From NCBI GenBank assembly GCA_958450325.1, contig OY288256.1, forward strand, positions 14,726,557 to 14,790,556: a DNA stretch of 64,000 nt. Direction: 5' to 3'. Origin of the DNA: Agrostemma githago (taxonomy: Eukaryota > Streptophyta > Magnoliopsida > Caryophyllales > Caryophyllaceae). A program made the position numbers and the translations under genes. Below the pieces are notes generated by a model, which was not told where the DNA came from, did not search any database, and saw nothing but the letters and a program-made list of their open reading frames with translations. Shown piece after piece: positions 1-11,217 of the stretch (positions within the stretch are counted from its first letter, which is position 1; every line of letters begins with the position of its first letter).

Positions 1-204
1 GGGAATGTCAAGATACGTAGGGAGAGTTGATGGTGTGTATAAGGTTTGTATAGACGGGTTTTATGAGTTTTTGCTCTCGAGATGCGTATGAATGTGTGTG
101 ATGCTTGAGGGTTGAAGTTTTGGCTGAAAATGTGAGGGTTTTGATGTGTAAAGTTGGCTGAAAAATGATGAAGAAAAGTTGTTAAATGTTGTGGGTTGAT
201 GGGG

Positions 205-212
205 TATTTATA
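205..212 (-). promoter_or_regulatory. TATA box of the 3' LTR of element A
   Basis: The minus strand reads TATAAATA. The same site is present at 10690-10697 in the other LTR of A and at 56864-56871 in element B. The palindrome cassette begins about 25 bases upstream in the direction of transcription. Confidence 0.6.
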
Positions 213-230
213 GAAGAAACCCCACGACCT

Positions 231-356
231 AGGGTCACTCGATCGAGTGACCCTAGTGCACTCGATCAAGTGCCCTAAAAAAGAGGGCTTGCTCTGTTTA
301 TGTGGCTCCACTCGATCGAGTGAGGCCAATCCACTCGATCGAATGGATCAGGCGGG
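231..356. repeat. Four-palindrome cassette (CACTCGATCGAGTG), LTR copy 1
   Basis: Two palindromes near 236-270, a spacer of about 40 bases containing GCTTGCTCTGTTT, then two more near 309-350. Two of the four are slightly mutated (CGATCAAG, CGATCGAATG). The block lies just upstream of the minus-strand LTR TATA box. Related cassettes occur at 2095-2190, 10718-10835, 55838-55950, 56890-57009 and 58900-59020. Confidence 0.85.
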
Positions 357-731
357 TGAGCCTAAATAGGGAAGGAGTTAACTTTTTTTATTTTCGAATT
401 TTGTATTTGGGCGCACATTTCTAGAAGCGCACCTGGTTGACTTTATGTGACGGGTTCGTCTTTGACCGGGTTTCGACTCGGTCGCCAAAAGACGGTTTTT
501 ATTTTTGGTGTCGGTTTTGGCCCAAATTAGTCTCATTTTATTGGAAACGGCTCACTGGGCCTGAATTTAAGGTTAGTTTTGTGAGATTTGTATCCCGTTA
601 AAAGCCCATGCCGGACATTACTGATTCCGAGCCCATATCCGAGCGCGTTAGAGCACGTTTACTTCCGATCATCATCGGGTGTTTTGTTGGAGACTGCTAT
701 AGACACTAGCAGCCAAATGCGGGTGTCTACA

Positions 732-745
732 GAGCCCCCACTCTG
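732..745 (-). other. Polypurine tract of element A
   Basis: The minus strand reads CAGAGTGGGGGCTC immediately before the LTR start TGTAGACACC. This is the expected plus-strand priming site of a reverse-transcribing element. The same tract precedes the LTR of element B at 57390. Confidence 0.8.
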
Positions 746-1288
746 ATTGAGGCTTGGACAAGGCGAAAGTCAGAGTAGCTACCAGGCCAATCGATGATTA
801 AGACCTAGTAGACTTCCGATCGGGTCGTTTGTAGTCCGTTAGACTTGCGTGAAAGGGCTCGCCAGCCATAAGACATAAATCATACCTGAGTTCTTGCTAA
901 TAGGGACGGTTGTGTGGGGAATTTGGACTTGTCGCATAAGTTCTGGGTGTGCCTGTATGTGGGCCCATCCCGTGCTAAATTGGGAGAATGTCGTCTTTAG
1001 ACTTTCCGCTGGGGGGATATATGAAGCATGCGGGCTTGCTTCTGAAGCCTCGAGTTATACCTGTACCAGTTACATAAAGCTTTGCATGCAACATTTAGGC
1101 AAAACACGACTCGCGCTGGGGAATAAAATTTTTGGAAAAAGTTAAGAATATTTTTTTGAATTTTGACAGACTGCTCGGGATGACCTAATTCCTACGTCCG
1201 TAGGAGGAGACGAGAGTCGGGCCTGTCTGCCTAGGCCTGCTTGGGCCAAGAAGGCACAGTAGCAGGGGAGCTACCAGGGTTTTGATGT
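746..1288 (-). other. Non-coding 3' region of element A
   Basis: The sequence is related to 57400-58080 in element B (shared blocks such as GCTTGGACAAGGCGAAAGTC). The only ORF, on the plus strand at 894-1145, is not kept in B, so no gene is called here. Confidence 0.7.
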
Positions 1289-1296
1289 TATAAATA
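1289..1296 (+). promoter_or_regulatory. Putative TATA box of the antisense PMD gene, element A
   Basis: TATAAATA lies 90 bases before the ATG at 1379. Element B has TATAAATA at 58106-58113, about 100 bases before its PMD start, so both position and motif are conserved. Confidence 0.5.
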
Positions 1297-1378
1297 CATC
1301 ATCCTGGCTTCTTCCTTTTCACAATTCTCAAAACTTCTTTCCTTCAAGAAAAATTTATCTCTTTCAAGAAATTCAATT

Positions 1379-3162
1379 ATGGGTATTGAGCGTCTGACTG
1401 GCATGTTGCATGATTGATCCCACCGCTTTAGGGACGCGAACAAGGTAGCCCTAAAGCAGTCGGGCATACTTCAATTGTTCTCGTTTCGCCAGATGCACGT
1501 GGACCGCCATTTTCTTGACGCTTGTCTGTCCTACTGGGACGATACCTACCACGTTTTCGCTTTTCCTCGAGGCGAAATCTGTCCTCTCCCCGAGGAGATT
1601 GCTGCCATAGGAGGGTGGAACCCACTGCTCCATCCTGCTGTCCCCTTCTCGGTTCGAGACCCTACGAGGAAATTACGGGAGTTTTTGGGGCTCTCCCATG
1701 CCGAAGTATCCCGCATGCTCGAAGGGGATACTGTTTCTATGCTTGCCTTGGCTGAGAAATTCATGAACCCGTACGACATCAGGGTTTTTCCCGTTCATAG
1801 CCGCAGGGCGTTCGCTTTCTGCATGCTTCACGTGTACGCTTTTGAAGGCTATCTGGACTTGCTGTCTTGTATGGGCAGCGTTTGCCTTCTTGTCATTGCT
1901 GACCTAATGGAGATGGAATACAGCCCTGCGTGGTTGATCACTGGGGAGATCATTCAGGGCTTGGACAACCGCAAGAGGGATGAGTCGGCCCGTTTGACTG
2001 GGAGTACCCGCCTGCTACAGGTATATCGCTTTTCCTTTTGGTTTCTTTTTTTTTCGATTCGTCGTTTTTTTTTTTGCGATTTTCTGCTACAGGGGGCACT
2101 CGATCGAGTGCCCTCGTAAAAGAGCTTGCTGCCCTGTTTCAAGGTTGTCACACGATCGAGTGACATCCGAGCACTCGATCGAGTGCCCCTGGGCGGACGT
2201 GTAAGTTGTCCCGAAATCTCATGAGCGTTGTTTTTTTTTTCAGCTTTGGCTATTTGAGAGGTTATCGATTATCGAGCCTCCCCTCGACCCGAGTCGATAT
2301 TGGTTTAACCAATTGATGACGAGGAGACGGCCTACCGATTCGTCCTTCCTTATTACCCAGAAGTATTGGGAGGAAGAATTATCATTCCATCGCGGTCGAT
2401 TGATTCGATGGGTGGTTCCATGGTGGCCCATTTACGCCTGGACGGGTTTGGCGCCAAGAGATAAGGCACATTATCAGGTGATTTTGTCCCTCAGCCAGAC
2501 AGTTCACCTTTATCCCGACCGCATACTTAGGCAGTATGGGTGGTCTCAGCGTATCCCGGAGAACGAGGCAGTTGTGAGTGAACCTACCCAGATGACCGAC
2601 ATTATGTGCGACAGTTGGATTCAGAGGTGGTATACCCGAGTTACTTGGTCCGTTCCCAAGTCGCTTCACTCAATCTGGGTGTCCCACTCTTATGAGAGGT
2701 GGACCAAAGCGAAGACTGCCGAAGCTCCCGCTGCCTTGAAGGTTGATGAAGCCTTCGACCTGCTTCGGCGAGAGCAGGTCAAAGATAATAGGGACTTCTT
2801 TGCTGAAGGTGAGACTCCGGCCCCGCTGGTCCGTCTAATGCCGGGTCAGAGAGGAGAAGCCGGGACTCTAACTGGGGGAGTCCAGTGCTAGAGGTGCTCG
2901 GGGGGAAGTGAGCCCCTAGACAGACTTGGAGAGGAGACTAGGGCCTAGACCATCAGTCCAGGACCGACTTGGTCCTAGGGATAGGTTGCCGGAGCACGTA
3001 CGGGCTCGACTTGGGCCTAAAACAATAGCTGAAGATCCTCTGTCGAAGAAGAGGCCTCGAGCCAAGGAGGTTCCCCTTGTCATCCGGGAGCGCTCGCCCC
3101 CGCCTCGACGTCCCCGGGCCCCTTATGACCCGAAAGACAAAGGTAAGGGCAAGATGCCCTAG
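1379..3162 (+). pseudogene. Plant-mobile-domain-like gene, antisense to element A (broken)
   Basis: Exon 1 is 1379-2020, an intron with GT..AG ends is 2021-2243 (T-rich before the AG), and exon 2 is 2244-2891. An arginine-rich tail at 2926-3162 is in another frame. The product resembles the plant mobile domain found in MAIN/MAIL1 proteins and in some transposons: the exon 1 block HVFAFPRGEICPLPEEIAAI recalls its H-x-L-x-x-GE core. The tail has RLGP repeats and ends KDKGKGKMP. Codon 13 is TGA (1415-1417) where element B has tryptophan, and the tail is shifted out of frame after the stop at 2889, so this copy is a pseudogene. Gene start and splice sites agree with element B. The PMD assignment is by pattern only. 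Confidence 0.7.
2021..2243 (+). other. Intron of the antisense PMD gene carrying palindromes
   Basis: The intron begins GTATATCGC and ends in a T tract plus CAG. It holds GGGCACTCGATCGAGTGCCC, a perfect 20-base palindrome, at about 2094-2113 and two related palindromes near 2150-2186, separated by a spacer similar to that in the LTR cassette. Confidence 0.75.
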
Positions 3163-3558
3163 AATGTCTCCTTTTATTATTATTTGGATATTATTGCTAT
3201 TTTTGTTGTGTGTTTTGTTTTGTTTTTTTTTGTGGCTTTTCGTGGCCGCTTTTTTTTGTAATTTGGAATTACCGAGTTTATCGGTTTTTTTTTCGAATAA
3301 TAAAAGTACTATATTAGTGAAGCCGTTCCTGTCTTTTTAGTTATTGTAGTGGTTGTGCCCTTTTGAGGGGCTGCCTACGTATCCACGATTGGTGGAATAA
3401 AACCAAACGTAGTTCGGGCATATATTTTTTTTGCAATTTCGAAATACATCAAGACTATGAGTTCGAGATGTGCGACAGTAGGATAAATAATCCTAACTTA
3501 TTGACTTGCCTATAAATTTTGAAAAGAATAGATTTTGCAAATGACATTGAGATAAGGT
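3163..3558. other. Non-coding spacer between convergent PMD and pol genes of A
   Basis: T-rich sequence after the PMD stop. Blocks such as TTTGAGGGGCTGCCTACGTATCC are conserved in element B at about 60150-60180. It probably holds the 3' ends of both transcripts. No ORF is supported. Confidence 0.6.
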
Positions 3559-6500
3559 TTAGGGGTAGTAGCGCTTCAGCTGGTTCAAGTTGGTCGGGTT
3601 GACAAATTCATTCTCGTCCAGGTCCGTCAGCATCACTGCTCCTCCTAATAGAACCTTCTTTACCAGGTATGGCCCAGCCCAATTGGGTTTGAATTTTCTT
3701 CTTGGGTCAACAGGTAATAATGCACAGACCGATTTGAGAACCAGATCCCCTTCTTTGATATTCCTGGGCCTAACTCTTTTGTTAAAGACCCGTTGGATTC
3801 TCTTCTGATATATTTGAATGTTATTGAGGGCCCGAGACCGCCGTTCGTCCAAGAGAACCAACGAGTCAAATCGAGCTTGAACCCAATCTGCTTCGGGCAC
3901 TTGGCTTTCTAGTAGACTTCGGAGAGACGGTATTTCTAATTCGACCGGTTGGACTGCTTCCGTTCCGTATGTCAAATAATATGGAGTTGCCCCTGTCGCA
4001 GTTCGGATCGACGTCCGGTACCCCCATAGGGCAAATGGTATTTTGTCGGGCCAGTTCCGATAATTATCGGCCATCTTTTTAAGTATGGTGACAATTGTTT
4101 TATTAGCAGCCTCCACTGCTCCATTTGTTTGGGGACGGTAGGGCAAAGATGTATGCCTTTGGATTTTGTATTTTGCCAGTAAAGTAGCGGTTTCGGCTTA
4201 GAAGTGGGTCCCGTGATCACTGATAAACTCGTGTGGGATCCGGTATCGGCATATGATCTTATTCTGGATAAATTTGGCCACGTGCTTGGCGTTCAAGACA
4301 CGATATGACTCGGCTTCGACCCATTTGGTGAAATAGTCGATAGCCACCAAAATGAAACAGTGACCTCCCATCCCAGAAGGGTTCACATTCCCAATTATAT
4401 CAATCCCCCATGTCGAAAATGGCCATGGCGACGTCATGGTGTATAGCAGAGACAATGGCATATGTTGAACGTTGCCGAAAATTTGATAATTATGGCAATG
4501 TTTGACATATGATTGACAGTCGGTTTCCATAATGTTCCAGTAGTATCCGAGCCTCATGATTTTTCGGGCTAGCATATGGGCGTTCATATGTGGGCCGTTT
4601 TCACCGTCGTGTACTTCGGCCATCACTTTTTCGGCCTGTGTTTTATCGATACATAGGAATAAAGCCCCATGTGTCGTCTTTTTGTATAACTGACCATCAT
4701 CTGTACGAACGAATTGGGTGGCCAGTCTTCGCAGGGCCTTCTTGGCCCGATTTTCAGTTCCTGAGGGATATTCTCCCGTAGTCAAATAGGTTAGGACAAC
4801 CTGATACCAAGGTTCTGGATCAGTGATTTAGATATCTTGAATGGCGTTGACATATACAGGCCCAGACCGTCTTTCAACACAGATCGGCATACTGGCCAGA
4901 TGTTCCGGGATATTTAGTAAAGATGCCAGTTTGGAGAGTGCATCCGCGAACTGATTTTCTTCACGTGGTAGATAGATATATTCTACCTTCTGGAACTGCT
5001 TCTCTAGAACCCTTACTCGCGCTTGGTAAGCCACGAGATAGGCATTCCGAGTTTTCCACTTTTGAAGGGCTTGATTGATGACTAGAGACGAGTCCCCGTG
5101 AACCCGAAGATTCGTAACTCCTAAATCGGCAGCCGCTTGCAACCCGTGGATGCATGCTTCATACTCGGCCGCATTATTAGTCACATCGAAATCCAGTTTG
5201 ATGGATAACGGCGTGTGCTCCCCTTTTGGTGATATTAAGAGAATACCGACCCCAAATCCTCGGAAGTTGGATCCTCCATCAAAATACAAATCCCATGTTT
5301 CGGTGTCAGTATGGAATATGTCTTCATCTGGAAAAGCCCAAGTATCGGTATGTCCCTCCTTAGATACCGGACTATCGGCGAGGAACTCGGCTACTACCCG
5401 GCCTTTGATGGCTTTTAATGGGACAAACTTGAGGTCGAACTCGGCTAACATTAAAGTCCATCTGGACATCCTGCCGTTGAGGATGGGCTTCTCGAATAGG
5501 TACTTGATAGGATCCATTTTGGATAAAACAGGTACCTCGTGGCTAAGCATATAGTGTCGGAGCTTTTTAGTGGCCCAGACTAAAGCTAGGCACGTTTTCT
5601 CGAGCATTGTATATTTGCATTCGTATTCTAGGAACTTTTTACTGATGTAGTAAATAGCTCGTTCTTCTGATTTAACTGTCTGGGCTAGCATAGCCCCCAT
5701 GGCTGTCTCGGTCGTCGTTAGGTATAACGACAAAGGCAAACCGGGTTGAGGTGGCATTAATACTGGCGGAGCAGACAGAATCTCCTTGATTTTATCGAAA
5801 GCCGTTTGACATTTATCGTCCCATAGTACCCGTTCCCCTATCTTCAGTTTCTTGAAAATGGGCTCACATACCATGGTTAGCTTTGAAATAAACCGGCTGA
5901 TGTATTGGACTTTCCCGAGAAACCCCCTTATTTCTTTTTCGGTCTTGGGTGGTTGCATCTCGGTGATGGCTTTGATTTTAGCTGGGTCGACCTCGATGCC
6001 GCGTTGGCTAACGATATGGCCCAGTAATTTGCCTGATGTTACCCCGAAACTACACTTTTGAGGGTTTAGCCTCATGTTGTACTTACGCAGTCGGGTGAAG
6101 AACTTTCTTAGGGCAGCAACATGCCCATCTCGGCTTTTAGACTTGACAATCATGTCATCGACATAAACCTCCACTTCCTTATGCATCATGTCATGTAATA
6201 AGGTCGTGGCTGTTCGTTGATAAGTGGCCCCAGCATTAATGAGGCCAAATGGCATGACGGTATAACAGTAAGTCCCCCACGGCGTGGTGAAGGTGGTCTT
6301 ACCCATATCCTTTTCTGCCATCTTGATTTGATTGTACCCGGCATACCCGTCCATAAATGATAGAAGAGCATGATCAGCCGTGTTGTCCACCAGTATGTCG
6401 ATGTGTGGCTACGGAAAGTCATCTTTTGGGCTGGCCTTATTAAGGTCTCGGAAGTCCACACATACCCGCACCTTGCCATCCTTCTTGGGTACCGGCACGA

Positions 6501-7224
6501 TGTTTGCAACCCAGTCTGGATATTCAGACACTTGTATAAAGACTGCTTTGAATTGTTTGTCTACCTCTTCTTTGACTTTGAGAGACCACTCGGGCTTCAT
6601 TCTTCGAAGCTTCTGTTTTACCGGCTTACACCCATCTTTGATGGGTATGCGGTGTTCAGTTATTTCCCGGTCTATCCCCGGCATGTCCTTGTAGGACCAT
6701 GCGAAGACATCCTTGAATTCTTGGAGGAGGTTTGCGAATTGTTGCCTCTCCTCGCGATCTAGGGATAATCCTATCTTAAGCATCTGGGGCTCTAAGGTTG
6801 TTCCCACATTGATAGACTCGGTTTCCTCGATTACCGGGTCTCGAGATTCCCTCTGTTCTAGCTGCTCGATCAGATGCGGAGGTAAGGATACCTGTTCGTC
6901 GGGTTTCTCAATGTCATTGCAGAAAATATTTTCGAAATTGAAAGTATTTTGAAAATAAGGCAAGTCGTAAGCAGAACGGTTATCGTTATTATTGATAGTA
7001 AATTTGGAAAACAGCTCAAAGAGAGTGGCCATCTGATCATTGGTCAGAGGCGGGATTGGGAGCGCTTTCGGGACAGACCCCGAGGCTCCGGTGGTAGTGA
7101 CTACAGGGAGGGGGGGTTACAGTTTGGACTCTAGCACCAGACCCCTTAAACTAGAATACAGACTCAGACTCAGACTCAGACTCAGACTCGGAATCGGTGT
7201 CCGGAATGTCTCCTTCACTGGTGG
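3559..7224 (-). pseudogene. pol of element A: RT, RNase H, aRNase H, integrase (three stops)
   Basis: Read from high to low coordinates: RT start (6409-7032, with VCVDFRDLNK), RT core with YVDDMIVKSK, RNase H, archaeal-type RNase H (acidic residues in DLYFDGGSN, NNAAEYEA and VHGDSSL), integrase zinc finger (H..H..C..C, CQSYVKHCHN), integrase core (GIDIIGN, ISDHGTHF, NGAVEAANK) and a C-terminal basic domain ending at 3559. In-frame stops occur at about 6409 (TAG), 4828 (TAA) and 4198 (TAA). Element B reads through at all three, so they are lesions of this copy. The paired RNase H domains place it in Tat. Confidence 0.9.
7158..7196. repeat. Hexanucleotide (ACTCAG)n, Ser-Glu repeat in element A
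   Basis: CAGACT units repeat about six times. On the coding (minus) strand they read GAGTCT, that is alternating Glu-Ser. Element B has a longer tract at 63945-64000 in the equivalent place between protease and RT. Confidence 0.8.
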
Positions 7225-9860
7225 TCAGCTTGTAGACTCGGCCCTGGCCGTCAGTCCACTTGATGGTCTTTCTCCATGCTCTTTCCCAGTATTAGCATCG
7301 ACCTCTGAGATCAGCTTTGAAGGATCGAACCTGTTGCTTCGAAGGATCAGGTTCACCAAGTCTTCTTTAGGGGTCGGGACAGCCTTGTCTTCCCCAAATA
7401 AGAGTCCCAGCACCGGCTCGGCATTGTCAGCACCCTCCTTGGATTCAGATTGGATGAGGGCGAATATGTCATCCGGAATATAGTTGCATTCCCGAGCTAG
7501 TTTAGTCTCGAGATATGTGATAGTTGGTTGGTATAGGCCAACTTGGATAGCCCCGAATACCGGCGTGACGAAATAGTCAGCCAACCTTGGGCTATAAGGG
7601 CCCAAGTAGGTACCCTTGATGATGTTTCAGGCCTTCTCAATGCTCGCTCGGACCACATTTCCCGGGGTCACAGCGTACCCTAAACCGAAGTGAGATTCCC
7701 CGTCATTCAGGACTTCATTAATCTTCCCAGTTGGAAGATATGGTCTCAAGGGAGCCCCCGGTAGATACCCCAAATTTTGTAGCACCGTGTCGATGCTAGT
7801 GGTGAAATAAGGCCTGAAGAGGTATTCTTCTTCAATCATCCCTACAAAATCGAACCCCCAAAGGTCAGTGCGGTCCGTGGCGTTACAGCTAGCCACAGTC
7901 ATAGGGGTTGCCTCTAGAGTAATAATACTGTCTTGCAGGGGCATTTTGATCTTTCGTTGAAGAGTAGAAGATACCGCCTTTACGACATGAATCCATGGCC
8001 TTCCTAGGAGCAAATTGAAAGAGGAGGTGACATCGATCACCTGGAACTCTAGCTCCTTTTCAATTGGACCCATCACAATTGTCAACATAACGGCAGCAGA
8101 AACCGACTTTAGGCTTCCATCAAAAGCCTGGATAGTGTGGGCAGTCGGTATGTAGTCGGCCTCGGTGATGCCGAGGGCTTTGGCAGTCCTTAGAGGGAGG
8201 ACATTCACAGCAGACCCATCGTCAACTAGGGTCATTGGGAGATACTTACCCCGGCAAATTACCGTGATGTACAGGGCCAGATTGTGAGAGGCCCCGAACG
8301 GTGGTAGGTCGGAATCCGAGAAGGTGACTAATGGGCCTTCTTCTTTGGACTTGCCCTTGAGGTAGGGCAGGATGGTGGCCACCATTTCAGTAGGGGTAAC
8401 CTGGGAGTCGACCTTGATTTGATCGAGAGCCTTAGTAAGTGCCTCTCGATGTTCTTGCGAGCTATCCAAGAGTTGCCATATAGTGAGGTCAACCCGAGCT
8501 CTTTTCAATTGTTTAACAAGAGCCGTATCGGTGCTTGGTTCTTCAATGACCTCTTCCGTCCTGGCAGGTTCAGTGACGGTTGCCGGGACTGAGATGTCCT
8601 TGGAGTTAGTGGCTGGGTAAGGACGACCGGCATTGGCAAGGTGGTTACTGGCTAAGGCCTTGGACTTAGCCTTCCGGATTTCTTCGGGGGTGATAGGGAC
8701 AGCTTCCCCTTTGGTGAGGTACACATCTTCCTCATCATCGAACCAGATTCCATTGATTTGTGGAATGAAAGGAGAGATAAGGTGAGAACAGTCAATCACT
8801 TCTCCGGTGGAGATAGCATGAGAGCTAAAGGGGTTGTCCTTATTGCTTGGCTTGTCTCCGGGTAATGGTATTTTCCCGCTCTCAATCAAATCCTGAATCA
8901 GATGTTTCAACTTCCAACATTTCTCGGTATCATGTCCATTGCCCCGATGATATTGGCAATAGGCTTGGGCATTGTAGCTTTTGGAGCGTTTTTCAATTTG
9001 AACTTCAGGAGTTGGGCCTATCGGTTGGACCAGGCCCTAGGAAGACAGCCTTTGCAAGGCATATGTATAGGTAGTCCCTATATCGGTGAATACCCTAGGA
9101 GGGGTATTTCTTTTGGACGAGGCATCTAACAGATTATCCGTGTCAAAGATACTGCGGGTTGCAGCCGGGGGCTTGGCAGTGGATGAGGAGGCCCCTTTGT
9201 ACCCCTTGCTAGGGGCCTTAGTAAGGCTCTCTAGTCTCAGATCATCTTCAATTCTCATACCCATTTCAGTAAGAGTGGTGAAATTGGGTATGACAGCATG
9301 CCGGAGGTGGACCCGGTAGGAAGGGAGGAGGTTCTTGACAAAGGCCTCCACAAAAGTCTTCTCACTGGGCTTATCGACCAGTTTCACACTCTCGGCCCTC
9401 CACGTTGGAGGTATTTGGTACAACCATCCTTAGTTTCTTGGGCCATAACCTCTAGAGACCGCATTGTGGTCTGGATCTCGGTGTTGTCAGCATAGTTCCG
9501 AGCAATTTCCGTAGCCACATCATCCTATGTCGAGAACTTCTTGGGGTCTAGCTTGTAGTACCAGGCATTTGGGTGTTTCTCAAGGGAGGCAACAAAGAGG
9601 TTTTTGAACATCGAAGAATCCACTCCCTTGATAGCCATGAATTCCTCGATGGCCCGTACATGTAGCAACGGGTCTTCAGTCCCTTCAAACATGGGTAAGC
9701 CCGTGAGATTCAAATTCGCGGGCAGCTTGTCACTCACCGGGGAATAATCACGACTATTCTCCCGATGGATATTGTTACTCCCAGTCATGTGAACTTGTTC
9801 CTCTAGTCGGCGCACCGCGCTAACTAGTTCAGCTAGAGGTTCCGTAACCTCGGCATTATA
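7225..9860 (-). pseudogene. gag-protease region of element A (broken)
   Basis: From 9860 down: a gag coiled start (RRLEEQ), a capsid-like segment (9525-9815, LTGLPMFEGTEDPLLHV), a further gag part (9037-9423), a zinc knuckle near 8920-9000 (YC..H...GH.TE.C), and an aspartic protease in the 7627-8910 ORF (MTLVDDGSAVNVLP active-site loop and a later LLLGRPWI flap). Frames change at about 9524, 9424 and 9036, and stops fall near 7606-7626 and 7225. The frame at 9815 stays open upstream into LTR-derived sequence, so the true gag start was deleted. Confidence 0.85.
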
Positions 9861-10689
9861 TGCGACTCGATTTTCGGTACTCGTAATGCGTATATAATGA
9901 TTACGAGACCATTATCGGAGATTTGAAAAAGGTGACATAGGAGTAATTTTGATTCGGACCGGGACGAAATTAATTCCCTCCGCGTTACGTCATCTATAAT
10001 AATCCTCACGGATTAAATGATGTCCGGTTTAGCGTCAATGGGTTTCCTACCGATCCTTGAAAATGGAATTAAACACGTTCAACTACGTACTATCACGATC
10101 GCGTTACGCCCTTGAGTGTCTAGGGCGATGCTCCTCGAAAGGGCGTCACCATTATCGCGACTCGTAAAGGGATTAAACGGACTTTGTGCAATAGTCGTAG
10201 TTAAACGGGTTTAACCCGAATTTGGTTTATAGATTTATAAGTACGCGGTATTAATATTAATATGATGAAAACGAATAATAAATGATGTTAGCGGTTAGAT
10301 ACGATAAATGAAAAATGTTAGTTGTTAGTGTTAGTAATATTGTCGTTACTATCGACATAATTATAATAATAAACATAAAAAAAACGTAAACAAAAGAGAA
10401 AGGGGATGTTGATGTTGAATGTCACACCCTCAACCTACATGCTCTTGCTTCTCGGGATACGGTTTGTCAAATGGCGGCAATGGCGCGGGAACGTCGAGAT
10501 ACGTAGGGAGAGTTGATGGTGTGTATAAGGTTCATATAGACGAGTTTTATGAGTTTTTGCTCTCGAGATGCGTATGAATGTGTGTGATGCTTGAGGGTTG
10601 AAGTTTTGGCTGAAAATGTGAGGGTTTTGATGTGTAAAGTTGGCTGAAAAATGATGAAGAAAAGTTGTTAATGTTGTGGGTTGATGAGG

Positions 10690-10697
10690 TATTTATA
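10690..10697 (-). promoter_or_regulatory. TATA box of the 5' LTR of element A
   Basis: The minus strand reads TATAAATA. It matches the site in the left LTR and lies about 30 bases downstream, in transcription sense, of the palindrome cassette at 10718-10835. Confidence 0.6.
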
Positions 10698-10717
10698 GAA
10701 GAAACCCCACGACCTAG

Positions 10718-10835
10718 GGTCACTCGATCGAGTGGCCCTAGTGCACTTGATCAAGTGCCCTAAAAAAGAGGGCTTGCTCGGTTTATGTGGCTCCACTCGA
10801 TCGAGTGAGGCCAATCCACTCGATCGAGTGGATCA
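10718..10835. repeat. Four-palindrome cassette, LTR copy 2 of element A
   Basis: Palindromes lie near 10721, 10744 (mutated to CTTGATCAAG), 10792 and 10816, with the same 2 + spacer + 2 layout as at 231-356. The fourth is intact here but mutated in the left LTR. Confidence 0.85.
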
Positions 10836-11217
10836 GGCGGGTGAGCCTAAATAGGGAAGGAGTTGACTTTTTTGATTTTTGAATTTTGTATTTGGGCGCA
10901 CATTTCTAGAAGCGCACCTGGTTGACTTTATGTGATGGGTTCGTCTTTGACCGGGTTTCGACTCGGTCGCCAAAAGACAGTTTTTATTTTTGGTGTCGGT
11001 TTTGGCCCAAATTAGTCTCATTTTATTGGAAACGGCTCACTGGGCCTGAATTTTAAGGTTAGTTTTGTGAATTTTGTATCCCGTTAAAAGCCCATGCCGG
11101 ACATTACTGATTCCGAGCCCATATCCGAGCGCGTTAGAGCACGTTTGCGTCCAATCATCATCGAGTGTTTTGTTGGAGACTGCTATAGACACTAGCAGCC
11201 TAATGCGGGTGTCTACA

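Larger units (their letters stand above)
1..731 (-). repeat. 3' LTR of element A, truncated by window start
   Basis: This segment matches 10487-11217 with few differences. On the minus strand the LTR starts TGTAGACACC at 731, directly after a purine tract. It contains an LTR TATA box at 205-212 and a four-palindrome cassette at 231-356. Confidence 0.9.
1..11217 (-). mobile_element. Tat-lineage Ty3/gypsy LTR retrotransposon A (nearly full length, degenerate)
   Basis: The element reads on the minus strand: 5' LTR at the right (to 11217), gag, protease, RT, RNase H, archaeal-type RNase H and integrase, then a 3' region with an opposite-strand gene, and a 3' LTR cut by the window start. The two LTR copies match from base 1 / about 10487 through the shared end TGTCTACA at 731 and 11217. 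The second RNase H after the normal one marks the Tat group (Ogre/Retand). The left part of the 5' LTR, the leader and the gag start are missing: LTR sequence runs into the gag reading frame near 9860, so this copy has an internal deletion. Several in-frame stops make it non-autonomous. Element B at the right of the window is a diverged relative. Confidence 0.9.
9860..11217 (-). repeat. 5' LTR of element A (partial)
   Basis: 10487-11217 matches the left LTR. 9860-10486 is related to 55985-56560 in the element B LTR (for example the block around the ATTATCGGAG words). The LTR is fused directly to gag with no leader or primer-binding site, so part of it is deleted. The junction is approximate. 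Confidence 0.8.

Noticed and set aside
894..1145. 83-codon plus-strand ORF in element A
   Set aside because: The homologous region in element B is not open; it is retroelement 3' non-coding sequence.
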